Shown one piece after another: positions 1-8,539 of a DNA stretch of 48,919 nucleotides (the stretch's first letter is position 1; each line of letters opens with the position of its first letter). Source of the stretch: Opitutus sp. GAS368 (GTDB lineage: Bacteria; Verrucomicrobiota; Verrucomicrobiia; Opitutales; Opitutaceae). A program made the position numbers and the translations under genes. The notes below the pieces were generated by a model that worked only from the letters and a program-made list of their open reading frames with translations, had not been told where the DNA came from and did no database searches. The stretch is from positions 1-48,919 of the forward strand of contig CAMBUJ010000004.1 of assembly GCA_945871005.1 (NCBI GenBank), read 5' to 3'.

Positions 1-93
1 TTGCCCAACCAAGTCATCCTCCACCTTGGTCACTTCCCACGGTTCCGGCAGCAACAGCAACCGCCGGTAATGTTCATGCACGCTTATACTCAT
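1..93 (-). CDS. ISL3-family transposase, N-terminal fragment (runs off left edge)
   Basis: An ATG at 93 on the minus strand opens a frame that stays open to base 1 (31 codons, too short to stand out by length). The peptide contains LLLLPEPWEVTKVEDDL, which resembles the N-terminus of ISL3 transposases (a PEPW.VT.VE.DL-like stretch before the zinc-finger region). Nothing of the catalytic domain is in the window, so whether the gene is intact cannot be judged. Confidence 0.55.
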   Translation of the reverse strand, partial: MSISVHEHYRRLLLLPEPWEVTKVEDDLVGQ

Positions 94-148
94 CTTTACT
101 TTTTAGCTGCTTTTTAGTCCCTCACCCACAGCAAAACGGGAAGAACCC
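1..148 (-). mobile_element. Right-hand end of an ISL3-like insertion sequence (partial)
   Basis: The first 93 bases encode the start of a transposase on the minus strand, and the bases outside it end near 148 in a terminus that reads GGGTTCTTCCCGTTTTG inward on the minus strand. ISL3-family elements typically carry terminal repeats of this style (a GGNTCTT-like start). The other end and any target duplication lie outside the window, so the boundary at 148 is an inference from the terminus alone. Confidence 0.5.
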
Positions 149-168
149 AGTCCTACCCCACCCTAAAA

Positions 169-603
169 ATGAAATCTTTAAGAAACCTCCTTATCGCTGG
201 TTTAATTTTATCCGGCAACTCGCATGCGGCGACTATCACCATTCCGATAGAGATTCTATGCCCTGATGCCGACATCCACACCTCGACAATCACTCTGGAT
301 ACCGGAACGTCGGGAGCGTCGGCGACCCAGCTTTTTTTGGAAGTTCATAATCTGCGATACCAGGGACAACTTTCGGTTCGTTTAAACAACACAGTTTGGG
401 TCGATCTATCCAATACGAATCCTAGAGTTACTTTTGTCGGCAATGACGGGAAACTGGGCGGCATCGGTGGCATCCAAGGAACCGTTGGACTCACCATCGC
501 ACTGGAACCGACTTGGATAAACTCGGGAACGCAAACACTGGATTTTCGGTTTAACCCGAACGCCGAAGTTGGCGTGGGATTTAGTGGTGGGAAGAGGCGG
601 TAG
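169..603 (+). pseudogene. Secreted cytochrome c-type protein, 5' part, interrupted by an IS
   Basis: The product begins with a signal peptide (MKSLRNLLIAGLILSG, cleavage probably after HAA) followed by a beta-rich region. Native sequence ends at base 555 in the codons for D-F-R-F-N. The remaining 16 codons up to the TAG at 601-603 are read out of the inserted IS1380-like element and are not part of the gene. The interrupted protein resumes at 2093 with G-T-D-G, restoring an FRFNGTDG stretch. From memory, similar beta domains precede a cytochrome c module in some Verrucomicrobiota and Planctomycetota secreted proteins. Because an ISL3-like end lies just upstream, the original promoter may also be lost. 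Confidence 0.7.
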
Positions 604-2086
604 TCGCTAAGTGCAGGCACTCATAACGCAGGGCGATAGCGGGTCGGAATCCAACTTCGGCGGAGTTGGCGGTCGCCACTGCAAGGCGGCATCAATGAGG
701 GGCTTGTGTTTTGAAAGGCCGCCCCAGGCTTGCGACAGTTTGATTGCGATTTGTTTGCCGACGAGGCCGAGGATCGCACCGGCGACGAAGACCTGACTGC
801 GCAGGGTGGCGGGTTGGCGGTAGGGCTTTTCGGGCGTGACTTGACGCTGGTAAAGACTGAGCAGGTTGAAGGCGAAGAGTACGCCGAGGAAGGCGGATTC
901 GGTGCCGAAAAACTCGCGCACACAAAAGCCGCCGGCCGCCAATCGTTTTTGAGTTCCTCGATGCGCTGCTCGATACAGGCCCGCCCGTTGTAGTCGCGCC
1001 AGATGATCTCGGCGGATTCGGGGCGATTGGTGACGAAGATGCGGAAGGTGTAGCCGGGTACCTCGATGAGCCTGCGGCCAACCGCCGATTTGTCCTCCCG
1101 CTCGCGTTCGCGCAGCACCACGAAGCGTCGCTCCACGGTCCATCCGTGCAGTTTTAACCTAATCTCGCTGACCGCATAGTTGTCGTCGAGTGCGGTCCAT
1201 TCGGTCAGCCCTGTGCAACGTGCCCTGATCGAGGAAGTCATGCGGGCGACCACGATGTAGGGCAGCTTTTTTTCCTCCAAAAACGAGAGAAGCCCATTCT
1301 CGCAAAAACCACTGTCAGCGCGAACGCAGGCGATTTTTAATCCCGCCGGTGCCAGCGCCAACGCTTCCTGCAAAAACGCGACGACTCCGCGCGCCGAGCC
1401 GCAATTGCCGCTGCGCAACCAGCCGTGTAGAATGAACTGAGCCTCGGCCAACACCGCTAGCAGCGGGTGGTGACTGGCGCGCCCCCTGCGCTTTGGATTG
1501 TAGCCCTTGCGCGCTCCCTCCTGCTTGCCCTCTCGGCAGAACACCGTCGAGTCCAAGTCCAAGTGGAAGCCTGCGAGTGGCACTACCACCAAGGTGAGTA
1601 ACCACGACCATAGCGGCCGCCAAAACTCCTCTATATGTCGCTGGGTAAACCGACGGAAAAAGTCACGCACCGTGTCGTCGCCCGGGAATCGCCCGATGCC
1701 GAGCAGCGCATGCAAGGCCCGGTCCCCGCGCAACCAATCGACATGCGCAAAGCGACTGGCCCCGGTCACCACTGCGAACAGAAACGCAGTCAAGGTGTGT
1801 GCCAAAGGAATGCCGTTGGGCGAAGTCAGCGCCGGAAACGGCATGGCCTGCGCCACGCGGGCCCCGAAGCCGATCTGCTGCAAATAAACGATGAAGCTAC
1901 ACAACCCTCCGAAAGGCGTCACCGCCTTGGAGGTTTCGTCCACGACCACTTTAGCGCCCCCAAACAATGGGGTGACTGGCGTGGCGTCGGTTTTATGGGC
2001 ATCTGCGGTTGTGGTTTTTGTCATTCAACCACCTTACATTGATACGCTTTCGCGATTCCACTCCTGACTCAACTTAGGAGTTCAGG
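556..2086 (-). mobile_element. IS1380-like insertion sequence, complete, 1531 bp
   Basis: The element is bounded by the direct repeat TTTAAC at 550-555 and 2087-2092, read as the target-site duplication. Its ends form imperfect inverted repeats: the left end reads CCGAACGCCGAAGTTG and the right end, on the minus strand, CCTGAACTCCTAAGTTG, sharing GAAC-CC-AAGTTG with a one-base offset. The 1.5-kb length is normal for the IS1380 family. Removing the element and one TTTAAC copy restores the reading frame of the host gene, which strongly supports the boundaries. The only gene inside is a frameshifted transposase, so the copy is probably no longer autonomous. Confidence 0.8.
607..2024 (-). pseudogene. 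IS1380-family transposase with a frameshift
   Basis: The N-terminal two thirds (start ATG at 2024) carries family hallmarks of a DDE transposase: FHLDLDSTVF, a GNCGSARG stretch, VRADSGF, and IEQRIEELKND near residue 365. Immediately after KND this frame turns into low-complexity sequence, while the neighbouring frame supplies the expected continuation LAAGGFCVREFFGTESAF and runs to a stop at 607. Adding one T at about 945-955 (GATTGG to GATTTGG, coding strand) would restore K-N-D-L-A-A-G-G-F, so a one-base deletion is the simplest explanation. Programmed -1 slippage is less likely because the local heptamer is C AAA AAC, not a canonical slippery site. Confidence 0.85.
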
Positions 2087-2092
2087 TTTAAC

Positions 2093-2466
2093 GGAACAGA
2101 TGGACATGTTACAGCCGTTCGCGTTTTAACTATTCAACTGTTAACCCCACCGGACGCAGAAAATCCAACTGGGAGGAATGTTTTACCGACACCTTTACAG
2201 ACGACGATCCGACTCAATTGGACGCGCCTTCCAATTACCAGACTCCAGCCACCGTGGCCCAAGGAAAAGCACTATGGAGCCAAACGGGTAAATTGCTGAA
2301 TAACCCGATTGAGCGCCAGAGGATCAACGCATCCTGCGCGAGCTGCCACTTTGAAGATGGCGGAGATTTACGCTATTTCGCCTACTCCAATGCAACGATT
2401 TTAGCCCGCGCAAAATTTCATGGCCTAACCGCAGAAGAAGGAAATCAAATCGCCGCCTTTAACTGA
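2093..2466 (+). pseudogene. Cytochrome c-type protein, 3' part, frameshifted and truncated
   Basis: This continues the gene that starts at 169. From 2093 one frame reads GTDGHVTAVRVLTIQLL and on to VLPTP; near 2191-2195 the sense passes to another frame that gives FTDDDP, then a cytochrome c segment with the CxxCH haem motif (ASCASCHFEDGGDLRYF) and FHGLTAEEGNQIAAF. One missing base near 2192 would join the two. Translation ends at a TGA at 2464-2466, just where the expected helix after QIAA should continue, because unrelated sequence begins at about 2463. The gene therefore carries three lesions: the IS, a frameshift and a 3' deletion. Confidence 0.7.
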
Positions 2467-2631
2467 CGGTGTATGCGTGACCGGATTACCCAAACAGGCG
2501 TAGTCGCCGTAACCTAGGTCGTCTGGCATGACGAGAATGATGTTGGGTTTGGCTGCCGGAGCGTCAGCAGCTTCGAGGACGACGAGCGGCGCCAGCAGCA
2601 GGGCGGTGAGGAGGGTGAGGGTGGTTTTCAT
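2463..2631 (-). pseudogene. Sulfatase N-terminal remnant
   Basis: ATG at 2631 overlaps the TGA of the upstream sulfatase (ATGA), so this was the last gene of the operon. It encodes a signal peptide (TLTLLTALLLAPLVVLEA) and the first metal-binding segment of a sulfatase (KPNIILVMPDDLGYGDYACL), then stops matching the family after HTPSV at about 2463, before the active-site C-x-P-S/T-R. The piece NIILVMPDDLGYGDYACLGNP closely resembles the sulfatase at 33933-35411, so the lost gene was probably of that subfamily. Downstream DNA is the truncated cytochrome gene on the other strand, so a deletion or rearrangement joined the two. Confidence 0.8.
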
Positions 2632-4010
2632 TTGGTTTCCAGAGGTTCCTTTTTCTTTCCGTCCTTCCAGATTTCGTCGAGCTTCGCAGACATTTCGGCC
2701 ACGATCTCAGGATGAGCGGCGGCAATGTCCTTGGTTTCGCTCAGGTCGTCCGTGAGGTTGTAGAGTTCGTAAGAGTCCTCCTGCGCGAGGTCGTTCTTAA
2801 CGACCTTCCATGGATGCTGAAGCAGTGCGCGGCCTTGGTATTCCCAGTAGAGGGATTCGTGGGTTGGTTGGGTTCCGGTGCCAGTGAGCACGGGGGCGTA
2901 GGAGAGGCCTTGCAGACCGCTGGGGGCATCAATACCAGCCAGGTCACAGGCGGTGGGGAGAAAATCCCAGAACGCGGAGACATGTGGTGATAGCTGGTTT
3001 GGCGAAATGCCGAGCGGCCAGCGAACGATGAAGGGAACGCGGATACCGCCTTCGTAGAGCGCGCGCTTACCGCCTCGAAGCGGGGCGTTGGATGCGAGAA
3101 ACCGGAGGTCGTAGCCACCTTCGGAGTGCGAGCCGTTGTCACTCGTGAGAATCACAACCGTGTTTTGATCGAGGTCTTTTTCCTTCAGCTTGGCAAGGAT
3201 GGAGCCGGTGGCTTCGTCGAGGCGGATGACCATCGCCGCGTATTGGATGGCCGCTTCGCGGTTGGCTGGAGTTTTCACGAAAGGCAGAACGGCGTCGCCG
3301 ATTTCCTGCCGGGCGCGTTCCACGGAATCCGCCGGGGCGCTGACCTGCGTATGAGGAACCGGGCAGGACATCAGCAAAAAGAATGGCTTCGCGGGCGATT
3401 GCCTATCCAGAAAATCCAATGCCTCACGAGTGTAGAGGTCGAGATCGTAGGTGTCGCCGGTTTTCCCGTGGTTTTCGGGGAGCGGGATGGTCTTCCCATT
3501 TTTGTAAACGAAGGGGGGAAAGCGCTTGTGGGCGTCCCTGTGGTCAGTTGTGCCGAGAAAGTGATCGAAGCCCTTTTGATTTGGGACGGCGGCATTCTGT
3601 GTGTTGCCGTTCACACAGGATTTGCCGATCATCGCTGTGGCATATCCCGCGTTCCGCAGCAGCGTGGCGATCGTGATGTCTTCGGGGTCTGGCTTGAGAT
3701 TATGCGGGCCGTTTCCACGAATGGACGAGTGTCCGGTATCACGGCCTGTCATCAGGCTACAGCGCGAGGGGGCACACACGGCGGAACCGCTGTAGTGCTG
3801 GGTAAACCGCACTCCCTCGGTCGCCATGCGGTCGATATTCGGCGTTTTGAAAAATCGCTGCCCTTGGCAGGAGAGATCGCCGTAGCCGAGATCGTCGGCC
3901 AGGATGAAGATGATGTTTGGTTTAGTTGCAGGCCTCGGCGCATCGGCGGCATACAGCGCAGCCAGCGGCACCAGCAGCAGGGTGGTGAGGAAAGTGAGGG
4001 TGTATTTCAT
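2628..4010 (-). CDS. Exported type I sulfatase (arylsulfatase-like)
   Basis: Predicted to hydrolyse sulfate esters from a polysaccharide or its fragments outside the cytoplasm. The ATG at 4010 gives a signal peptide (MKYTLTFLTTLLLVPLAA) followed by IFILADDLGYGD with the paired metal-binding Asp (about residues 39-40), and the modification motif C-A-P-S-R near residue 79, whose Cys must become formylglycine. A GHSSIRGN stretch follows, then a TSDNG metal site in the second half. About 460 aa, normal for the family; a TTG two codons upstream is also possible but unneeded. It ends in an ATGA overlap with the truncated sulfatase and lies 56 nt after the previous sulfatase. No maturation enzyme is visible in the window. 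Confidence 0.92.
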   Translation of the reverse strand: MKYTLTFLTTLLLVPLAALYAADAPRPATKPNIIFILADDLGYGDLSCQGQRFFKTPNIDRMATEGVRFTQHYSGSAVCAPSRCSLMTGRDTGHSSIRGNGPHNLKPDPEDITIATLLRNAGYATAMIGKSCVNGNTQNAAVPNQKGFDHFLGTTDHRDAHKRFPPFVYKNGKTIPLPENHGKTGDTYDLDLYTREALDFLDRQSPAKPFFLLMSCPVPHTQVSAPADSVERARQEIGDAVLPFVKTPANREAAIQYAAMVIRLDEATGSILAKLKEKDLDQNTVVILTSDNGSHSEGGYDLRFLASNAPLRGGKRALYEGGIRVPFIVRWPLGISPNQLSPHVSAFWDFLPTACDLAGIDAPSGLQGLSYAPVLTGTGTQPTHESLYWEYQGRALLQHPWKVVKNDLAQEDSYELYNLTDDLSETKDIAAAHPEIVAEMSAKLDEIWKDGKKKEPLETK

Positions 4011-4066
4011 GATCAACTTCTGTGGTTGTTGTTATTCTGATAGTGGTTTCTTCGTTTCGTCGGCGG

Positions 4067-5410
4067 CTATTTCCCGATGGCCTCCTTCTTTCCTGTTTGA
4101 TCCTTCTTTCCTGGTTGATCCTTCCGTGTGCTCTGTCTTCTCAACTGTTCCTCTTCGCCGCCTGACGTATTTCCATCGGCTGGATTGAGTTCGGCGAGAA
4201 CCTTGGTGAGACGCTGGCGAGCGGACTTGCTCTCGGCAGTGTCGTTCTCAACCGCTACCGGCTTCTCAACGAATGGCGCGTCGCTCATGTCGAAAAGCTC
4301 GCCGCTTTCGTTCATCTTCCAACCCTGCTCGCGCACGAACCATTTGGGACCGAATTGCACAAACGCCCATTCACGCGGCGTGCCCTTTTCGCCGCGCAGT
4401 TGCGGCGCCAGGCTGATCCCGTCGAATTTAATCCCTGTCGGCGGCGTCACGCCCGCCAGTTCGAGAAATGTCGCGTGGGGGTCCGCGAAGCTTACGATGT
4501 CCGGCGACACTTTCCCAGCGGGCGTGGTTCCGGGCCAGCTTGCAATAAACGGCACGCGAGAGCCGCCTTCGAGCATGGAGAGCTTGCACCCGTTGACGAT
4601 TCGGCCGCCGATGGGCGAGGCACCGATCTTCCCACTGCCATTATCCCCGGAGAAAACAATGAGGGTCTTCTCCCGCAGACCCAGTTTTTCCAGCTCGGCG
4701 ACGAGCGCACCGACCTGTTTATCCATATATTCAATGTTGTCTTCATAACGGTCCGCCCCATCCTTCGCGCCCTGGGGCGAATCGGGCGTGTTCATGATGG
4801 GCGTATGGACAAAGTGCATCGCGTAGTAGAAAAAGAACGGCTGGTCTTTGTGCCGCTTGATGAAATCAATGGTGAACGCTTGGATGATGTCCGGGTTGTA
4901 GGCATCCTTTCCTGCGTTGATCGTCTGGCCATTTTTAATGTAGGTATCCTGCCAATACCAACCGCCCGCCGTGTTGTCGGAGCAGTATTCATCAAAGCCC
5001 CAATCGTCCGGCATTCCCCCGGTTTGCCGCCACTTCCCAGCCTGACCGGTCACATAGCCAGCCTGCTTCAGCAGATTCGCGATGGGTTGCTCGATACCAA
5101 CCTGATTCAGGCCGCCGGTGCGGAAAGGGTAGCGACCGCTAATCAAAGTAGTTCGCGACGGGGCACACATCGGCATGGCATAACACGTCTGAAAACGCAT
5201 ACCCGTCGCGGCAAGCTTGTCGATCTGCGGAGTTTTGCGCGATTCCGCGCCGTAGCAGCCGACCCCATCCATACCGAGATCGTCGGCAAGGATGAAGATG
5301 ATGTTGGGTTTAGTTGCAGGCTTCGGCGCATCGGCGGCGTGGAGCGAGGCCAGCGGAGCGAGCAGCAGGGCGGTGAGGAGGGTGAGGATCGTTTGCATGT
5401 TTGTTTTCAT
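4067..5410 (-). CDS. Exported type I sulfatase (arylsulfatase-like)
   Basis: A signal peptide (LTLLTALLLAPLASLHA) is followed by IFILADDLGMDGVGCYG, with the metal-binding Asp pair at about 43-44, and the active-site motif M-C-A-P-S-R (Cys at about residue 82). FSGDNGSGK in the second half supplies further metal ligands. The DDLGMDGVGCYG version of the first motif and the short C-terminal lysine/glutamine-rich tail separate it from its operon neighbours, so it probably attacks a different sulfate position. Its ATG overlaps the TGA of the GH2 gene (ATGA), which indicates translational coupling. Confidence 0.92.
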   Translation of the reverse strand: MKTNMQTILTLLTALLLAPLASLHAADAPKPATKPNIIFILADDLGMDGVGCYGAESRKTPQIDKLAATGMRFQTCYAMPMCAPSRTTLISGRYPFRTGGLNQVGIEQPIANLLKQAGYVTGQAGKWRQTGGMPDDWGFDEYCSDNTAGGWYWQDTYIKNGQTINAGKDAYNPDIIQAFTIDFIKRHKDQPFFFYYAMHFVHTPIMNTPDSPQGAKDGADRYEDNIEYMDKQVGALVAELEKLGLREKTLIVFSGDNGSGKIGASPIGGRIVNGCKLSMLEGGSRVPFIASWPGTTPAGKVSPDIVSFADPHATFLELAGVTPPTGIKFDGISLAPQLRGEKGTPREWAFVQFGPKWFVREQGWKMNESGELFDMSDAPFVEKPVAVENDTAESKSARQRLTKVLAELNPADGNTSGGEEEQLRRQSTRKDQPGKKDQTGKKEAIGK

Positions 5411-8400
5411 TGTTGGCCCAAATTTTCGAGTGAAAGCCTTGCGAGACCTTGGTGGTCGGGCGCGGGGCGGATATTGGCGGAGTAGTTGCCCCAGCGGAGG
5501 TGGTAGTCGAGCGTGTCGAGCAGGTAGAGGTAGTAGTTCTTATCCTTGAACTGGCCGTAGCGGGCGGTGGTGGCTTCGCCGTCGCCGTGGATGGTGAGGG
5601 CGAGCTTCGCCTCGCGGTCGTCCAAAGTGTAGGTGCGGATGGCCTGTTTGGCGGCGCTGGCTTCGTAGGTGAGGAGTTTGCCCTCGGGCACCGGCCAGCC
5701 CATCAGGTAAAAATCCCAGACATCCTTGCTCCAGGGTTGCGCGGGCTTTTGTGCCCAAACCGGCTTGTCGGTGCTGAAAAGCTCGATGCTGCCTTTGCCG
5801 CTGCCGAGGTGGCCTTCCGGATACGAGGACCAGTAGGTTTTTTTGTCCCAGTGGAGGCGGTCGAACTGGCCGCCAGTCTGGAATTTGATGCCGACTTCGA
5901 GATTCAACGGCTCGCCGGAACCCGGGATTTTACCCGTCGTGTCGAGGGGTGGGAGGTTTTTGAATTGATAGCCGATGTCCATGCGGCCGTTGGCGGCGAT
6001 CATGTAGGTGTAATCGACATCGAACGAGTCGAACTGCCCGGTGACATGGACCGCGATAGCGTTAGCTTTTTTCTCGATGCGGAGGTCTTTCAATTTCCAC
6101 GCTTCGAGCAAGGGGCTGTCGTAGATGGCGGTTTTGATGGCAACCGAGGATGCCTTGCCGATCGCAGAGTTGGTGCCTTTTTGACGGAATTCCTCGAGCT
6201 TGAAAACGTGCGGCAGCGGACCTACCAGAGGCACGCTTGCCGTGCCATGCTGGATGCTCTGGATGAGACCGGTGGCACGGTCGATCACGATGCTGAATTC
6301 CTTGCCTTGGATGGTGATCCGGCCATCGGCTTCGACCACTTGTGGCACTCCGGCCAGCGCGGGGGCTTCGGGTTTTGCGGGGGCGCCGAGCGTGATGCGT
6401 TCGTCGTCGATGAGTTTCTTCGAACGGTCGAGGAATGACAGGGCGATTTCCGTGCCGGCTTTCCAATCCGCAGCGGGAAGTTCAATGGCACCTTGCTGGT
6501 GAGGCGCGATCGGCGGGCCCTGCATATCCTGCGTCTTGCCATTGTAGCTGATGCGGATCGTAACCTGGTCGAGCGAGGTGTGGTCGAACCGGTTTTGAAC
6601 CGGCAGGGAAATCGGTTTGCCGGGTGAGAACTGCGCCACTTGCGTTTCCATCAAACGGACCGGGCTGTAGGCTTTTTTCACATTCCAGAATTCGGGCTTC
6701 GGACGGCGCCATTCGTCGACGATGCCCCAGCGGGCGGTGCCGTAAATATTGGGAAGCGTTTCGGAAACCGGGCGTTTCGCCGCGTCTTTCTCGAAGCGCC
6801 GCATGGCTCCGCGTGAGGATTTGGCAGTGGGGTCGGGACAGATTGTCATGTCATCCACATAGTTCCAGATCGCGGCACCGGTGCTTCCGTTGGAGGAGAA
6901 TAGTGCGGTCCACGCCTTATCCAGGCTGCGCCCCCAGTAGTCCCGGGCGTTAGGGTCATGGAACCATGTTTCGGCGGAATGCCCGAGCACATGCATCCAC
7001 TCGTCGTAGATGACGGGCTGTTTTGTCACCTCATAACTCTGGTCCCACATCGGGTAGTGCGAGCTTTTCACATCGTAGGTTTTGTGATCCGGGTCGTCCT
7101 TGACCTGATAGCTGGCGATGAGCGGGCGCGAGGCATCGAGGGTGCGGGCGACGTGGGCGGCGGCCGTGAAATTGCGGCCGAAGACGCTTTCGTTGCAGAG
7201 CGACCACAGAATGATGGAAGGGTGGCTGCCGTAGTTGAGAATCACCTCCCGCTGTTGATTGACAAAGAGGGGCTCAAACTGCGGATCGTCGTTCATGCCG
7301 ACCGACGGGCGGTTGGCTTTGCCTACATCCAACACCGCCGACTCGAGGGTCACATAGAGGCCTTGCTCGTCGCATTGATCGACGAATCCGGTGCCCGGAG
7401 GGTAGTGCGAGGTGCGGACGAAGTTCATATTCGCCTCTTTGAAAAGCTCCACATCAAGGGCGTCCACCGCAGGCTCGGGGACGATGCCCTTGAGCGGGTT
7501 GATGATGTGGCGGTTGGCGCCGCGGAGTTTCACCACCTTGCCATTGATGAGCATGTTTTTTTGATCATCGAAGCGGATGTCGCGAAACCCGATGTGCTTT
7601 GAATAAACCGCCGTAGCCTGTCCCGGCGCCTTGCTCGTGACCTCCAGGCGATACAAGCGCGGGTGCTCGGCATCCCAAGTTTGCGGGGAGGCGACCTCCG
7701 CCTTCCAAGTGACCTGCGGCTGGTCGAGCTTGCAATCGGGCGAGGCGAGCGGGACTTCCTTGCCCTCGGGATCGAAAAGCCGGAACGAAGCAGTCGCCTG
7801 CGGGTCAGGCGCTTCCACAATGCCCGTGACGGTAAGGGCAGCGGTTTTGCGGTCCTGAGAGAAAGGCGACGAAACGACGGGGAATTCGAAAAACGCCTTC
7901 GGTCGCGCCTGCAGCCAGACGCTTCGCACGAGTCCACCGATCGCGCGGACGCGTTTCCCGTTGAAGGCGATGTCTTTTTTGAGATCGGTAATTTCCAGCG
8001 CGATCCAGGCGTCCTGCCCGGGCTTCACCACCGAGGTGATGTCGCACTCCCAGGGGGTCCATCCGCCCTGGTGCTCGGTGATGAATTTTCCATTCACCCA
8101 AACGCGTGTGAACTCATGTGCAGCCTCGAAGCGGAGGCGGATTATTTGGCCCGCGAAATCCGCCGGGATGGCGACCTTGCGCTTGTAGGCCATCGGCTCG
8201 TCCTCCTTGATCGGATGCCCCTCGCGGAATACATCCCCCGGCACCGGCATCGTTTTCCATCCCGTCGGCTCCGCCAGTTTGTTCCAGAAGCCTTTCGGTG
8301 CGGGGATCTGGAAGTGCCAGGTGCCATCCAGCGAAACATCCGCGTCCCCCACCCCACTGAGCTTGTCGAGCGTCGTGGCCTGGCAGGGAATGGCAAAAGC

Positions 8401-8451
8401 CAAAAGTTGGAAAAGCAGCAGGGTCGAGAGGAGTTTAAGGTTCGTTTTCAT
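5407..8451 (-). CDS. Exported glycoside hydrolase family 2 enzyme (beta-galactosidase/glucuronidase-like)
   Basis: An exo-acting beta-glycosidase of the GH2 clan, predicted to trim a non-reducing sugar. I start it at the ATG at 8451, which opens a signal peptide (MKTNLKLLSTLLLFQLLAFA) and has AGGA upstream; the longer frame to 8511 needs a GTG and adds 20 residues before the signal. An N-terminal jelly-roll domain (LDGTWHFQIP, WVNGKFI) precedes an immunoglobulin-like domain and a TIM barrel containing WSLCNES (acid/base Glu near residue 421) and PVIYDEW (nucleophile Glu near 484). Long C-terminal domains follow, giving 1014 aa. The exact substrate cannot be told from sequence; sulfated substrates are likely given five intact sulfatase genes in the same operon. 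Confidence 0.88.
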   Translation of the reverse strand: MKTNLKLLSTLLLFQLLAFAIPCQATTLDKLSGVGDADVSLDGTWHFQIPAPKGFWNKLAEPTGWKTMPVPGDVFREGHPIKEDEPMAYKRKVAIPADFAGQIIRLRFEAAHEFTRVWVNGKFITEHQGGWTPWECDITSVVKPGQDAWIALEITDLKKDIAFNGKRVRAIGGLVRSVWLQARPKAFFEFPVVSSPFSQDRKTAALTVTGIVEAPDPQATASFRLFDPEGKEVPLASPDCKLDQPQVTWKAEVASPQTWDAEHPRLYRLEVTSKAPGQATAVYSKHIGFRDIRFDDQKNMLINGKVVKLRGANRHIINPLKGIVPEPAVDALDVELFKEANMNFVRTSHYPPGTGFVDQCDEQGLYVTLESAVLDVGKANRPSVGMNDDPQFEPLFVNQQREVILNYGSHPSIILWSLCNESVFGRNFTAAAHVARTLDASRPLIASYQVKDDPDHKTYDVKSSHYPMWDQSYEVTKQPVIYDEWMHVLGHSAETWFHDPNARDYWGRSLDKAWTALFSSNGSTGAAIWNYVDDMTICPDPTAKSSRGAMRRFEKDAAKRPVSETLPNIYGTARWGIVDEWRRPKPEFWNVKKAYSPVRLMETQVAQFSPGKPISLPVQNRFDHTSLDQVTIRISYNGKTQDMQGPPIAPHQQGAIELPAADWKAGTEIALSFLDRSKKLIDDERITLGAPAKPEAPALAGVPQVVEADGRITIQGKEFSIVIDRATGLIQSIQHGTASVPLVGPLPHVFKLEEFRQKGTNSAIGKASSVAIKTAIYDSPLLEAWKLKDLRIEKKANAIAVHVTGQFDSFDVDYTYMIAANGRMDIGYQFKNLPPLDTTGKIPGSGEPLNLEVGIKFQTGGQFDRLHWDKKTYWSSYPEGHLGSGKGSIELFSTDKPVWAQKPAQPWSKDVWDFYLMGWPVPEGKLLTYEASAAKQAIRTYTLDDREAKLALTIHGDGEATTARYGQFKDKNYYLYLLDTLDYHLRWGNYSANIRPAPDHQGLARLSLENLGQQ

Positions 8452-8539
8452 TGTTGGTCCTGGAGTTTGACTATAATTGATTAAGCTAAAATTGGTTCCG
8501 TTGCGGTTCACCTCTTGATCATGAGGGTAAACCTTTTGT

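Noticed and set aside
940-965. Programmed -1 frameshifting in the IS1380-like transposase
   Set aside because: The motif C AAA AAC lacks the repeated first base needed for tandem slippage, IS1380 transposases are normally one frame, and adding a single T restores the usual KND-LAAGGF sequence.
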